Source: Spirochaetales bacterium
GTDB taxonomy: Bacteria > Spirochaetota > Spirochaetia > DSM-27196 > SLAA01
NCBI GenBank assembly: GCA_007126415.1
Contig: SLBH01000132.1
Location: 1 to 15,189 of the forward strand
DNA: 15,189 nucleotides
Reading direction: 5' to 3'
Part shown: one piece after another, positions 1 through 6,256 of the stretch
Layout: each line of letters starts with the position of its first letter
How positions within the stretch are numbered: position 1 is the first letter of the stretch
Notes under the pieces: model-generated
Told to the model about the DNA's origin: nothing
Seen by the model: only the letters and a program-made list of their open reading frames with translations
Database searches by the model: none
Translations under genes and position numbers: made by a program

Positions 1-2
1 GG

Positions 3-15
3 GCCCGCGGCGGGC
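3..15. other. GC-rich inverted repeat at window edge
   Basis: GCCCG (3-7) and CGGGC (11-15) can form a 5-bp stem with a 3-nt loop, followed by TCTTG. It could be the remains of a terminator for a gene to the left of the window, but there is no real T-tract. Confidence 0.2.
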
Positions 16-20
16 TCTTG

Positions 21-44
21 CACAACGCTTCACACAACGCTAAC
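21..44. repeat. Two 12-bp imperfect direct repeats upstream of the GT26 gene
   Basis: CACAACGCT occurs at 21-29 and again at 33-41, giving a 12-bp period (CACAACGCTTCA then CACAACGCTAAC). The pair lies in the leader of the glycosyltransferase-like gene and could be an operator or a chance duplication. No promoter with good spacing was recognised here. Confidence 0.3.
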
Positions 45-117
45 GTATAGACGCAAAACGCACACCTCGTGATGCGGGGTGTGCGCAACGCCGAAAACCG
101 TGACGGAGAGTAAGGTC

Positions 118-891
118 TTGGACGCTGTAACCCCTCCCGAGGCGCAAGAATCGCTGCATCTCGGGCGCATTCGAGTCGCCGGTGTGCCGGTGCATATACT
201 GGTGCCGAACGAGCTCGAGGCGATAATCGCCGGTGCTCTGCGTAGTGACGAGCCGTTTCAGATCGTGTTCTTGCGGCTCTGGGACTTGATGCGGGCAAAA
301 TGGAACGGCGAGTACAAGCGCATGCTCGAGCAGGCGGGCCTGGTACTACCGGTAAGCCGCGCGATTCTCTTTGGCGCTCGGTTTCAGGAAAAACGTGCTC
401 CTGTGCGCTACTCGCCGTTTGAGTTCGTGATTCGGGTCTTCGGCATGTTGGAGCGTCGCAATCACTCGCTGTATCTCCTGGGCGGCCGCCCGGCGGAGCT
501 CAAGCGTGTGGACGGGAACCTGCGTCGAACCTTCCCCGGCCTTCGCTTGCTCGGGCGTTATGTCGGAACGTACCCCAAAACGCATCACGACGCGATCCTC
601 ACGGCGCTTCGCAAGGCGGCACCGGACTTCACGCTCATCGGCCCCGGCCCGGCCGCTCGTGAGCGCTGGGTTGCGCGCAACCGTGCCTTCCTGGCGCCCG
701 GCATCTATCTGTGGTCGGCCGAGGTGTTCGATATTCTTGCCGAGAAGCGCAGTCGCGTGCCGCGCGAGGCCTTCGACCGCGGCACCGATTTCCTGCACGA
801 CGGGCTGCGGCGGCCCTGGCGGCTTCTTCGGTTGCCGGTGTACGCGTGGTACCTACTGCTATTGCTGTACCATCGCGTTCGGCATCTGTAA
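118..891 (+). CDS. Divergent WecG/TagA/CpsF-family (GT26) glycosyltransferase-like protein
   Basis: The 257-residue protein has the overall plan of GT26 enzymes, which transfer a sugar such as ManNAc or ManNAcA to a lipid-linked acceptor in teichoic acid or exopolysaccharide synthesis. Recognisable parts are the N-terminal GVPVHIL strand, the EFVIRVFGMLER-like segment, a LLGGRP turn, the RWVARNR helix and a C-terminal basic/hydrophobic tail (RPWRLLRLPVYAWYLL). The signature residues are altered. The usual T-x-N-A segment reads FLRLWD (51-56), the catalytic Asp-Gly reads LPVSRAI (77-83), and the G-x-P-K-Q-E motif reads GPGPAARE (175-182), so the usual Asp and Gln are gone. It may be an inactive or re-purposed member. 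I chose the TTG at 118 because GGAGAG lies at 105-110; a GTG at 79 (270 residues) has no Shine-Dalgarno. It converges with the FxsA gene, 28 bp away, with no terminator visible. Confidence 0.72.
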   Translation: MDAVTPPEAQESLHLGRIRVAGVPVHILVPNELEAIIAGALRSDEPFQIVFLRLWDLMRAKWNGEYKRMLEQAGLVLPVSRAILFGARFQEKRAPVRYSPFEFVIRVFGMLERRNHSLYLLGGRPAELKRVDGNLRRTFPGLRLLGRYVGTYPKTHHDAILTALRKAAPDFTLIGPGPAARERWVARNRAFLAPGIYLWSAEVFDILAEKRSRVPREAFDRGTDFLHDGLRRPWRLLRLPVYAWYLLLLLYHRVRHL

Positions 892-919
892 GCTCCGATA
901 GCCGGCCGAAGCAACTCGC

Positions 920-1363
920 CTACTCGAACTCGTCGAGCTTGATGTACTCGTAGACCTGTTTGAGGTGTGGCCCGAGGCGGCGTGCGATCATCCACCCGAG
1001 CGCGTTGCGCATCGGGCAGATAAACGCCACAAGGCCGAGGCAGTCGGTGAAGAAGCCCGGTATAAGCCAGAGAAACCCGGACAGCAGCACGCCGAAGAGA
1101 CTCGTGTATTCCCAGGCGGGGTACTCCCCATCTCGAACTCTTCGCCTGATACGGCCGAGGATTGTGTCGACCGAGTTGAGGATCACGAACAACGCCGGGA
1201 TCGCGGTGGCGCCGGCGGCCGCCAAAACGATGAACACGCCGTAGCGGTCCGCGAGTCTCACCAGTACGTACCCGTCGGCGATGATCAAGATCGCAACCAG
1301 CATCTGCAGGAAGAAGAACTTGAGAATCGAGTCCCGCCGAAAAAGCTGCAGCAGGTAGCTCAT
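920..1363 (-). CDS. fxsA: FxsA-family inner-membrane protein
   Basis: The 147-residue protein is strongly hydrophobic with about three to four membrane segments (near 16-35, 43-63 and 89-116). It carries the FxsA hallmark: a basic loop with RDGEYP at 77-82, then a GxLL-type segment ending in PGFFTDCLGL (102-111) and a C-terminal PMRN. In E. coli, FxsA overproduction relieves exclusion of phage T7 by the F plasmid; its normal role is not established. Length is close to the usual 130-160 residues. The ATG at 1363 has only a weak Shine-Dalgarno. The gene is divergent from the sigma-54 activator, sharing a 112-bp T-rich intergenic region. Confidence 0.82.
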   Translation of the reverse strand: MSYLLQLFRRDSILKFFFLQMLVAILIIADGYVLVRLADRYGVFIVLAAAGATAIPALFVILNSVDTILGRIRRRVRDGEYPAWEYTSLFGVLLSGFLWLIPGFFTDCLGLVAFICPMRNALGWMIARRLGPHLKQVYEYIKLDEFE

Positions 1364-1377
1364 GCAGGGCCACTGTA

Positions 1378-1407
1378 GCGTAGTTTTTGCTTTTTTTCCA
1401 GCTACGC
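1378..1407. other. Inverted repeat with T-rich loop in the fxsA/activator intergenic region
   Basis: GCGTAG (1378-1383) and CTACGC (1402-1407) are perfect inverted 6-mers around an 18-nt loop that includes a run of seven T. The run is not placed after the stem, so it does not read as a terminator. It may be a protein-binding site between the two divergent genes. Confidence 0.25.
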
Positions 1408-1414
1408 GGTGTCA

Positions 1415-1448
1415 TATACTTGTCACATACGTAATTACCGTATTAAAA
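1415..1448 (+). promoter_or_regulatory. Candidate promoter region for the sigma-54 activator gene
   Basis: The intergenic stretch is markedly AT-rich compared with its surroundings. Two weak options are visible: a TATACT -10-like hexamer at 1415-1420 without a clear -35, and TTGTCA (1420-1425) spaced 17 bp from TTAAAA (1443-1448). Neither is strong and I cannot choose between them. Confidence 0.3.
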
Positions 1449-1475
1449 CAGTTATCTGTGATGTAGTAAAGAGCA

Positions 1476-2627
1476 ATGAAAGTTTTGTTTGTGTGCGATG
1501 ATCTAAAAGATCGCCAAACATTAAAAGTAATACTGCAAGATCGGTGCTTACTGCAGTACTGCGCCTTCTCGGAACGGGTGATCGAACAGATTCGCAGCAG
1601 AGGGCCCGACGCCGTTCTGCTCGATATCTCATCGGGACTCGAGGCGGTCTCGGCGCTGCTCGCCGAGTTGCGGGGCGAGCCCCGCGCTCCCGGCATCATC
1701 GTGTTCGGTAGCGTCTGCGACCCTGAGCTCGTGACCACGCTCATCAAGCGCGGCGCCGACTACTACGTGCTCAAACCCTATACCGCCGCACTGCTTCTCG
1801 AGAAACTCGCCGCCATCAATCAAGAACGCATCTCGCACCCCGTTGCGGTTGTCGCCGAGACCCCCGACGGCCAGGGGTTGTATGAGCTCATCGGCGATAG
1901 CGGCCCCATCAGGGAACTGCGAGGGAGTCTCCCGCGGCTTGCCGAGACCGATCTCCCGCTGCTGCTCGAGGGCGAAACCGGAACCGGCAAGGAGCTCGTA
2001 GCACGCGCGCTACACCGTCTCTCGCCGCGGGCGGACGGCCCGTTACTTCCGGTAAACTGCGGCGCTATCCCGGAGAACTTGTTCGAAAGCGAGTTGTTCG
2101 GTGTGGTACGCGGAGCATATACCGGGGCCGAGTCCCGAGCGGGGTACTTTGAAAGCGCCCACCGCGGCACCTTGTTCCTCGATGAGGTCGGCGAGTTGTC
2201 GCTCTCGGCGCAGGTTACGCTTCTGCGAGCAATCGAGACACAGGAGATCAGGCGCGTCGGCAGCACGCGGAGTCGAAAAGTCGATGTGCGGATACTGGTA
2301 GCGACCAACCGGAACTTAGCGACCGAGGTCGCGAACGGACGGTTCAGAGCGGACCTATACTACCGGCTGCGCGTGCTGCACTACCGGATTCCGCCGCTGC
2401 GCGAGCGCGCGGCCGATATCCCGATCCTCGCGGCGTGGTTTCTCCAGCAACTCGCGATCAAGCCACCGTTGGATCCTTATCCGCGTGGGTTCGCTCCCGG
2501 GGCGGTGACCAAACTGATGAATCACCCGTGGCCGGGTAACGTGCGCGAGTTACGGAATGTGGTGCAGCGCGCGGTGGTAGCGTGTGACGAGCCTCAGATT
2601 CAGGTCAGGCATATTGAGTTTGGGTAA
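1476..2627 (+). CDS. Sigma-54-dependent response regulator lacking a DNA-binding domain
   Basis: The 383-residue protein has an N-terminal receiver domain (about 1-120) followed by an NtrC-type AAA+ domain (about 138-375). The receiver keeps an acidic pair (D8, D9), the likely phospho-acceptor D50, S79 and K100, so it looks phosphorylatable. The AAA+ part shows Walker A GETGTGKE (166-173), the sigma-54 contact loop GAYTGA (213-218), Walker B LFLDE (233-237) and the HPWPGNVREL segment near the end. The protein stops shortly after this, with no Fis-type helix-turn-helix, which normally adds 50-80 residues. Activators of this shape are known (FlgR of Helicobacter, CtcC of Chlamydia) and act without an enhancer site. 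The early codons are AT-richer than the rest. No histidine kinase is nearby, and its sigma-54 target promoters were not identified here. Confidence 0.9.
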   Translation: MKVLFVCDDLKDRQTLKVILQDRCLLQYCAFSERVIEQIRSRGPDAVLLDISSGLEAVSALLAELRGEPRAPGIIVFGSVCDPELVTTLIKRGADYYVLKPYTAALLLEKLAAINQERISHPVAVVAETPDGQGLYELIGDSGPIRELRGSLPRLAETDLPLLLEGETGTGKELVARALHRLSPRADGPLLPVNCGAIPENLFESELFGVVRGAYTGAESRAGYFESAHRGTLFLDEVGELSLSAQVTLLRAIETQEIRRVGSTRSRKVDVRILVATNRNLATEVANGRFRADLYYRLRVLHYRIPPLRERAADIPILAAWFLQQLAIKPPLDPYPRGFAPGAVTKLMNHPWPGNVRELRNVVQRAVVACDEPQIQVRHIEFG

Positions 2628-2660
2628 CGGGGCGGCGGGCGGAGAATCCGTTGCAGGGTG

Positions 2661-2669
2661 TGATATAGT
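2661..2669 (+). promoter_or_regulatory. Extended -10 promoter for the SDR gene
   Basis: TG at 2661-2662, one base, then TATAGT (2664-2669) forms an extended -10 element. There is no recognisable -35. A start seven bases downstream (about 2676) would leave only about 5 nt before the ATG at 2681, which also lacks a Shine-Dalgarno, so a nearly leaderless transcript is possible. Confidence 0.4.
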
Positions 2670-2680
2670 CGAGCATCAGC

Positions 2681-3415
2681 ATGACGCATTCGGGCGGTCT
2701 TACAGATCTTCGTGCTCTCGTGATCGGAGGTAGCGGCGGAATCGGCAGAGCCGTCTCGAAACGCCTGGCGGCAGCCGGTATGCGCGTCTGTGTGCACGGT
2801 GGCCGCTCGCGTGAACGGCTGGAGGCCACGCTGAACGAAATTACGGATGCCGGCGGACAGGCCGAGGGGTTTCTCGCCGAGATCGAGCGTGTCGAGGATC
2901 TGGTGGAGCCGATAACCGCGCGGCTTCCGTTCAGCGTTGTGGTGCTTGCGTTTGGCCCGTATCTCGAGGCATCGCTGCTCGAGACAAGCGCGCGCGACTG
3001 GGTCCGGATGGCGGAGCTCAATCTCGCGCTTCCGGGTACCGTGTTGTCGCTATGCGCGCCGGCGATGCAAGCCGCCGGGTGGGGCCGTTTCGTGCTTTTT
3101 GGCGGTCCGCGTACCGACGGAATAGAGTCTTTCAGAACCATAGCCGCGTACGGCGCCGCCAAGACCGGCGTCTCGAGCTTGGTTCGCTCGGCGGCTCGTC
3201 AACTCGGGCGCTACGGAATCACGGTTAACGCCGTCTGTCCCGGCTATATCGCTACCGAGTATTATCAAGACGGCGATCTTGAGCGACTCTCGGCGCGCAT
3301 GCCCGACCGCGAGTTGATTACGACCGCGGAAGTAGCGCAGCTCGTGGAGCGTTTAGTGACGCCCGAGTCGAACGCACTAAACGGGGCCGTGATTCGTATC
3401 GACAAGGGGGTATGA
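2681..3415 (+). CDS. Short-chain dehydrogenase/reductase (FabG-like), atypical active site
   Basis: The 244-residue protein is a classical-length SDR, an NAD(P)H-dependent oxidoreductase with a Rossmann fold. The cofactor loop GGSGGIG is at 16-22, and R42 after strand 2 suggests NADP(H). The structural Asn is N114, the catalytic Tyr and Lys are Y157 and K161 (YGAAK), and the CPGYI motif follows. Two features deviate. The NNAG motif reads LAFGPY (89-94), and the catalytic Ser expected about 13 residues before Y157 is absent; that region reads GGPRTDGIES (141-150), with T145 the nearest hydroxyl. It may therefore have an unusual substrate or weak activity. It lies 53 bp after the sigma-54 activator and probably has its own promoter. 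The substrate cannot be told from the sequence. Confidence 0.85.
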   Translation: MTHSGGLTDLRALVIGGSGGIGRAVSKRLAAAGMRVCVHGGRSRERLEATLNEITDAGGQAEGFLAEIERVEDLVEPITARLPFSVVVLAFGPYLEASLLETSARDWVRMAELNLALPGTVLSLCAPAMQAAGWGRFVLFGGPRTDGIESFRTIAAYGAAKTGVSSLVRSAARQLGRYGITVNAVCPGYIATEYYQDGDLERLSARMPDRELITTAEVAQLVERLVTPESNALNGAVIRIDKGV

Positions 3416-3443
3416 ACAGGATATGAACCGCGTCAATCAAGGT

Positions 3444-3472
3444 TTGACAAATTTGAGCAGCGTCACTAAGAT
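3444..3472 (+). promoter_or_regulatory. Sigma-70-type promoter for the STAS-ybjN-pspA-regulator cluster
   Basis: A perfect TTGACA -35 (3444-3449) is followed after exactly 17 bp by TAAGAT (3467-3472, four of six matches to TATAAT). The predicted start near 3479 gives a leader of about 55 nt before the STAS gene. This is one of the two best promoters in the window. No other obvious promoter was seen before the next three genes, so it may drive all four. Confidence 0.65.
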
Positions 3473-3534
3473 ACAGTGCAAGCTGGACTCGTTCTAAGTA
3501 AAAAAGGCTCGCAGGTAGGCTGAGAAGGGGAATT

Positions 3535-4086
3535 ATGAGCAACAACGATATCGTGCCTGGCTTCGACGAAGAAAAAGACGAAAGCCTCAAGATACGCCTT
3601 CAGAAGATAGATTCCACTCCCGGTTGTCTCGTCCTCTATTTGACCGGCTACATCGATACCTACAACTCCAACTTCTTCCAGAAACGCGTTTCGCGGGCGG
3701 TAGAGTCCGGCTATATCAAGCTGATCTTCAACTGTTCGGGCTTGAACTACGTTTCCAGTACCGGCATTGGGTCGTTCACCGCCTTTCTCAAGTCGGTTAA
3801 ACCGCGCGGTGGTGATCTGGTCTTGCTCGAGATTCAACCCAAGGTGTACGAGGTGTTCCAGCTCCTCGGGTTCTCTCAGTTCTTCAACATCAAAGACAAT
3901 CTTGACGACGCGATCGAGTTCTTCAACAGCGGCGGTCCGACGGTGCAGTCGGATGTCTTCCCGAAAGTGTTCAAGTGCCCGATCTGTTCTAAGAAGCTCA
4001 AGGCAACCAAGTCGGGTCGCTTCCGTTGCTCGGAATGCAAAACCATCCTTGCGATCGACAAGAGCGGGCAGGTGTTTTTGGGCTAG
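3535..4086 (+). CDS. STAS-domain anti-sigma factor antagonist fused to a zinc ribbon
   Basis: The 183-residue protein begins with a STAS domain (about 18-130) of the SpoIIAA/RsbV kind. These proteins bind and sequester an anti-sigma factor kinase and are switched off by serine phosphorylation. The phospho-site loop reads LNYVSSTGIGSF (70-81), where S75 aligns with the phosphorylated Ser of SpoIIAA. The usual antagonist is 100-120 residues. This one continues into a C-terminal zinc ribbon with C148-x2-C151 and C165-x2-C168, a probable metal or redox-sensing or protein-binding module. AAGGGG at 3525-3530 supports the ATG. No anti-sigma factor or phosphatase is in the window. It heads a same-strand cluster with ybjN-like, pspA-like and regulator genes, behind a good promoter. 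Confidence 0.88.
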   Translation: MSNNDIVPGFDEEKDESLKIRLQKIDSTPGCLVLYLTGYIDTYNSNFFQKRVSRAVESGYIKLIFNCSGLNYVSSTGIGSFTAFLKSVKPRGGDLVLLEIQPKVYEVFQLLGFSQFFNIKDNLDDAIEFFNSGGPTVQSDVFPKVFKCPICSKKLKATKSGRFRCSECKTILAIDKSGQVFLG

Positions 4087-4146
4087 AAGCCGCCGCTTCG
4101 CCGAATACATCGGGCTCTCGAATCGTACTCACCAAAGGGGGCTACA

Positions 4147-4530
4147 ATGACGGTTGCCGAGAGGATCGAGAGTTATCTCATCAACCTATCGCTGACCTAT
4201 GAGCAGGTAGATGAGCAACTCTGGGTTATAACCGACGAAGACAACACGGTCGGAAGTCTCGTCGTGTTTGTGGACGACAGCCTGGTTACGGTGCGCACCA
4301 AGGTGATGGAGCTTCCGGGCGCGCGACAGCGTGAGCTGTTTGAGGATCTGCTGCGGCTCAACCTCGAGATGGTTCACGGCGCGTACGCGCTCGAGCAGGA
4401 TCATGTGGTGCTGATCGAGACGCTGGAGGCGGCGGGGCTCGATCTTGCGCAGTTTCAGGCGGTCATCGACGCGATCGGACTTACGCTTGCCGAGCACTAT
4501 CCCCGGCTGGCGACCTACCGCGAGAGGTAA
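4147..4530 (+). CDS. YbjN-like small protein
   Basis: The 127-residue acidic, soluble protein resembles the YbjN / type III secretion chaperone-like fold. It has an N-terminal helix, a beta-rich part around LWVITDEDNTVGSLVVFVDD (24-43), then RELFEDLLRLNLEMVHGAYALEQDHVV-type segments and a C-terminal helix ending HYPRLATYRER. No catalytic residues are apparent. YbjN of E. coli is linked to stress and motility phenotypes, but its biochemistry is unclear. AAGGGGG at 4135-4141, five bases before the ATG, is a strong ribosome binding site. The TAA is followed at once by the GGAGG of the pspA-like gene, so the two are probably translated together. A role as chaperone or adaptor for the PspA protein is inference from position. 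Confidence 0.7.
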   Translation: MTVAERIESYLINLSLTYEQVDEQLWVITDEDNTVGSLVVFVDDSLVTVRTKVMELPGARQRELFEDLLRLNLEMVHGAYALEQDHVVLIETLEAAGLDLAQFQAVIDAIGLTLAEHYPRLATYRER

Positions 4531-4541
4531 GGAGGCTGCTT

Positions 4542-5441
4542 GTGGGCATTTTTGACCGTTTCAAGCGCATGGTGAAATCCAATCTCAACGACTTGATCAG
4601 CAAGTCGGAGAATCCCGAGAAGATGCTGAACCAGCTGATCTCGGATATGAATCAGCAACTCATCGAGTCTAAGAAGAGCGTTGCATCGTCGATCGCCGAC
4701 GAGAAAAAGCTCGAGCGACAGCTGCAGGACGCCAAGGCCCAGGCCGAGGAGTGGGAACGTAAGGCCATGGTTGCGTTGCGCGCCGGCAAAGAAGACCTCG
4801 CACGCGAAGCGCTCGAGCGCAAGCAAGAGATGGAGAAGTACGCCGAGCAGTACGAGGAGCAGTGGCAGCAGCAGCATGACTCCGTCGAGAAGCTCAAGGC
4901 TTCGTTGCGTGGGTTGCAGCAGAAGATCGAGGAAGCGCATCGCAAGAAAAACCTGTTGATCGCGCGCTCTCGGCGCGCCGAAGCACAGAAGCGCATTCAA
5001 GAGAGCGTGAGCGGCACGTCGGACACCTCGGCGTTTGAAGCCTTCGAGAAGATGACCGAGCGCATGGACCGGCTGGAGGCCGAAAACGCCGCTATGGAGG
5101 AGATCTCGGACTGGGAGAAGGAAGACGCCTCACTCGAAGATCAGTTCAAGCAGCTCGAGGGCGGCGGTGGTGGAACCGACTCCATGCTCGACGACCTTCG
5201 CCGGAAGATGGCGATCGAGGACCGCAGCGGCGAGGGTAAGAACTCCGGTGGGGATGCGGCCGAGTCGCGCACGGGACAGCAAGCGCAGGGCGACGAGGGC
5301 GCGGCGAAGGAGGCCGACGGTGACGAGCACTCGGGCTCCGGCGGCTCGGGCGGTGACGCCGAGCGCCCGCAGACCGACCCCGACGAACTGGAAGCGACCC
5401 TCGATGAGCTCAAGAAACGCATGCAGGACGAGGACGGCTGA
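4542..5441 (+). CDS. pspA: PspA/IM30 (Vipp1-like) membrane-stress protein with long C-terminal extension
   Basis: The 299-residue protein opens with the amphipathic helix typical of the family (MGIFDRFKRMVKSNLN) and continues as a long charged coiled coil to about residue 205. PspA/Vipp1 proteins are ESCRT-III relatives that form rings or rods on the inner face of the cytoplasmic membrane and repair or stabilise it. Normal PspA is about 225 residues. Here an extra ~90 residues follow: a GGGGG stretch (near 207-211), a helix around 215-227, a low-complexity Gly/Ser/Asp/Glu linker (about 228-280) and a final helix 286-298. The two helices are similar to each other (MLDDLRRKMAIED and TLDELKKRMQDED). 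A C-terminal helix behind a flexible linker recalls Vipp1. The start is GTG, with GGAGG at 4531-4535. The downstream regulator gene overlaps its end. Confidence 0.92.
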   Translation: MGIFDRFKRMVKSNLNDLISKSENPEKMLNQLISDMNQQLIESKKSVASSIADEKKLERQLQDAKAQAEEWERKAMVALRAGKEDLAREALERKQEMEKYAEQYEEQWQQQHDSVEKLKASLRGLQQKIEEAHRKKNLLIARSRRAEAQKRIQESVSGTSDTSAFEAFEKMTERMDRLEAENAAMEEISDWEKEDASLEDQFKQLEGGGGGTDSMLDDLRRKMAIEDRSGEGKNSGGDAAESRTGQQAQGDEGAAKEADGDEHSGSGGSGGDAERPQTDPDELEATLDELKKRMQDEDG

Positions 5442-6114
5442 TCCGCGCGACCGGCGCGACGGCGCCACCAGAGTTGCGGTAGTCGATGCGCCTCCGGTGA
5501 TGCAGGAGCGGATTCGGCAGCAGTTCAACGACGCTCCCGACTGGCGCGTTCGCTTCCTCGAAAGCTCGGCGCCGGAGCCCAAGCGCCTAAAGCGCAGCGT
5601 CGACATCATGGTGCTCCCGTCCGAGCTTCTCCTTGCACGCCCCGAGCCGTTTCAGGCGCTTGAGCTGCCGTTGGTGGCGTACGGCCCTGCCTCGCAGCTG
5701 AGCGCCTGTTTTCTTGCCGGCTGCTCCGATTATCTACGAACCGATTTCGCAATGGACGAGCTTTTTCATCGCGTTGCCGCGCTCGCACCCGCGCCGGTGC
5801 TGGTGTGGCGTGGGTGTGTTGTCACGATAGAGCCGCGCACGATCCGGCTCGGGCGAGCCGAGCTACCGCTGCGTTACGCCGAGTACTGTATTCTGCGCAC
5901 CTTACTACGCAACTGCGGTGAGGTGGTCGCGCGCGCTGCGTTGTATAGATCGTTCGCGGTGCGCAGTCTTGGGCGTTCGCGCGCGGTCGACATGCATGTC
6001 GCCAACGTGAGGCGTAAACTCGATCGGCTGGTGGAGCATCCGCCGATGAGCGCCGCGCGGTCGCCGCTCGAGACGGTACGCGGGATTGGATACCGGTTGA
6101 TCAGTTGTGAGTAG
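5404..6114 (+). CDS. OmpR/PhoB-type winged-helix regulator with degenerate receiver
   Basis: The 236-residue protein has a C-terminal winged helix (about 140-235) with the usual features: LPLRYAEYCILRTLL, a recognition-helix region ending in AVDMHVANVRRKLDRL, and the wing signature TVRGIGYRL. The N-terminal part folds like a receiver (RVAVVD at 23-28; CSDYLRTDF at 107-115) but lacks the chemistry. The acidic pair is reduced to D28, the phospho-Asp position falls in IMVLP (68-72) with no Asp, and the conserved Lys is T113. It should therefore act independently of phosphorylation. The ATG at 5404 lies inside the end of the pspA-like gene, a 38-bp overlap. The next in-frame starts (GTG 5497, ATG 5500) would remove the first beta strand. 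Translational coupling with pspA and control of this cluster are inferred from position. Confidence 0.82.
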   Translation: MSSRNACRTRTADPRDRRDGATRVAVVDAPPVMQERIRQQFNDAPDWRVRFLESSAPEPKRLKRSVDIMVLPSELLLARPEPFQALELPLVAYGPASQLSACFLAGCSDYLRTDFAMDELFHRVAALAPAPVLVWRGCVVTIEPRTIRLGRAELPLRYAEYCILRTLLRNCGEVVARAALYRSFAVRSLGRSRAVDMHVANVRRKLDRLVEHPPMSAARSPLETVRGIGYRLISCE

Positions 6115-6151
6115 TCTGTGGAGAAATTCGCGTCTCTGAGCGCCGAGTGCG

Positions 6152-6174
6152 CGGCGGCCGCGTCGCGACCGCCG
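6152..6174 (+). terminator. Possible hairpin terminator after the regulator gene
   Basis: CGGCGG (6152-6157) and CCGCCG (6169-6174) can pair across an 11-nt GC-rich loop, 37 bp after the regulator stop codon. No T-tract follows, so at best it is a weak or factor-assisted terminator for the cluster. Confidence 0.22.
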
Positions 6175-6256
6175 GAACGTCGCCGTGCCTGTGTATTATA
6201 CCGACACCGAGGCCGCCTGCACTACATAACTATATACAGAGAGAGGAGTTAAGAAA

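Noticed and set aside
3423..3497. 24-codon ORF starting at an ATG after AGGAT, before the STAS gene
   Set aside because: The Shine-Dalgarno is too close to the ATG and the predicted transcription start (about 3479) lies inside it, so it would not be translated from that promoter.
3466..4110. 214-codon frame on the - strand over the STAS-zinc ribbon gene
   Set aside because: It is antisense to a gene with clear domains and a strong promoter and ribosome binding site; it has no recognisable protein features.
5167..5403. Longer start for the winged-helix regulator inside pspA
   Set aside because: The added N-terminus is Arg/Thr/Pro-rich out-of-frame pspA sequence; the receiver-like strand begins only near residue 23 of the 5404 start.
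6195..6200. Perfect TATAAT on the - strand (ATTATA on +)
   Set aside because: No -35 at 16-18 bp; the best hexamer matches two of six, and transcription would run antisense into the regulator gene with nothing to express.
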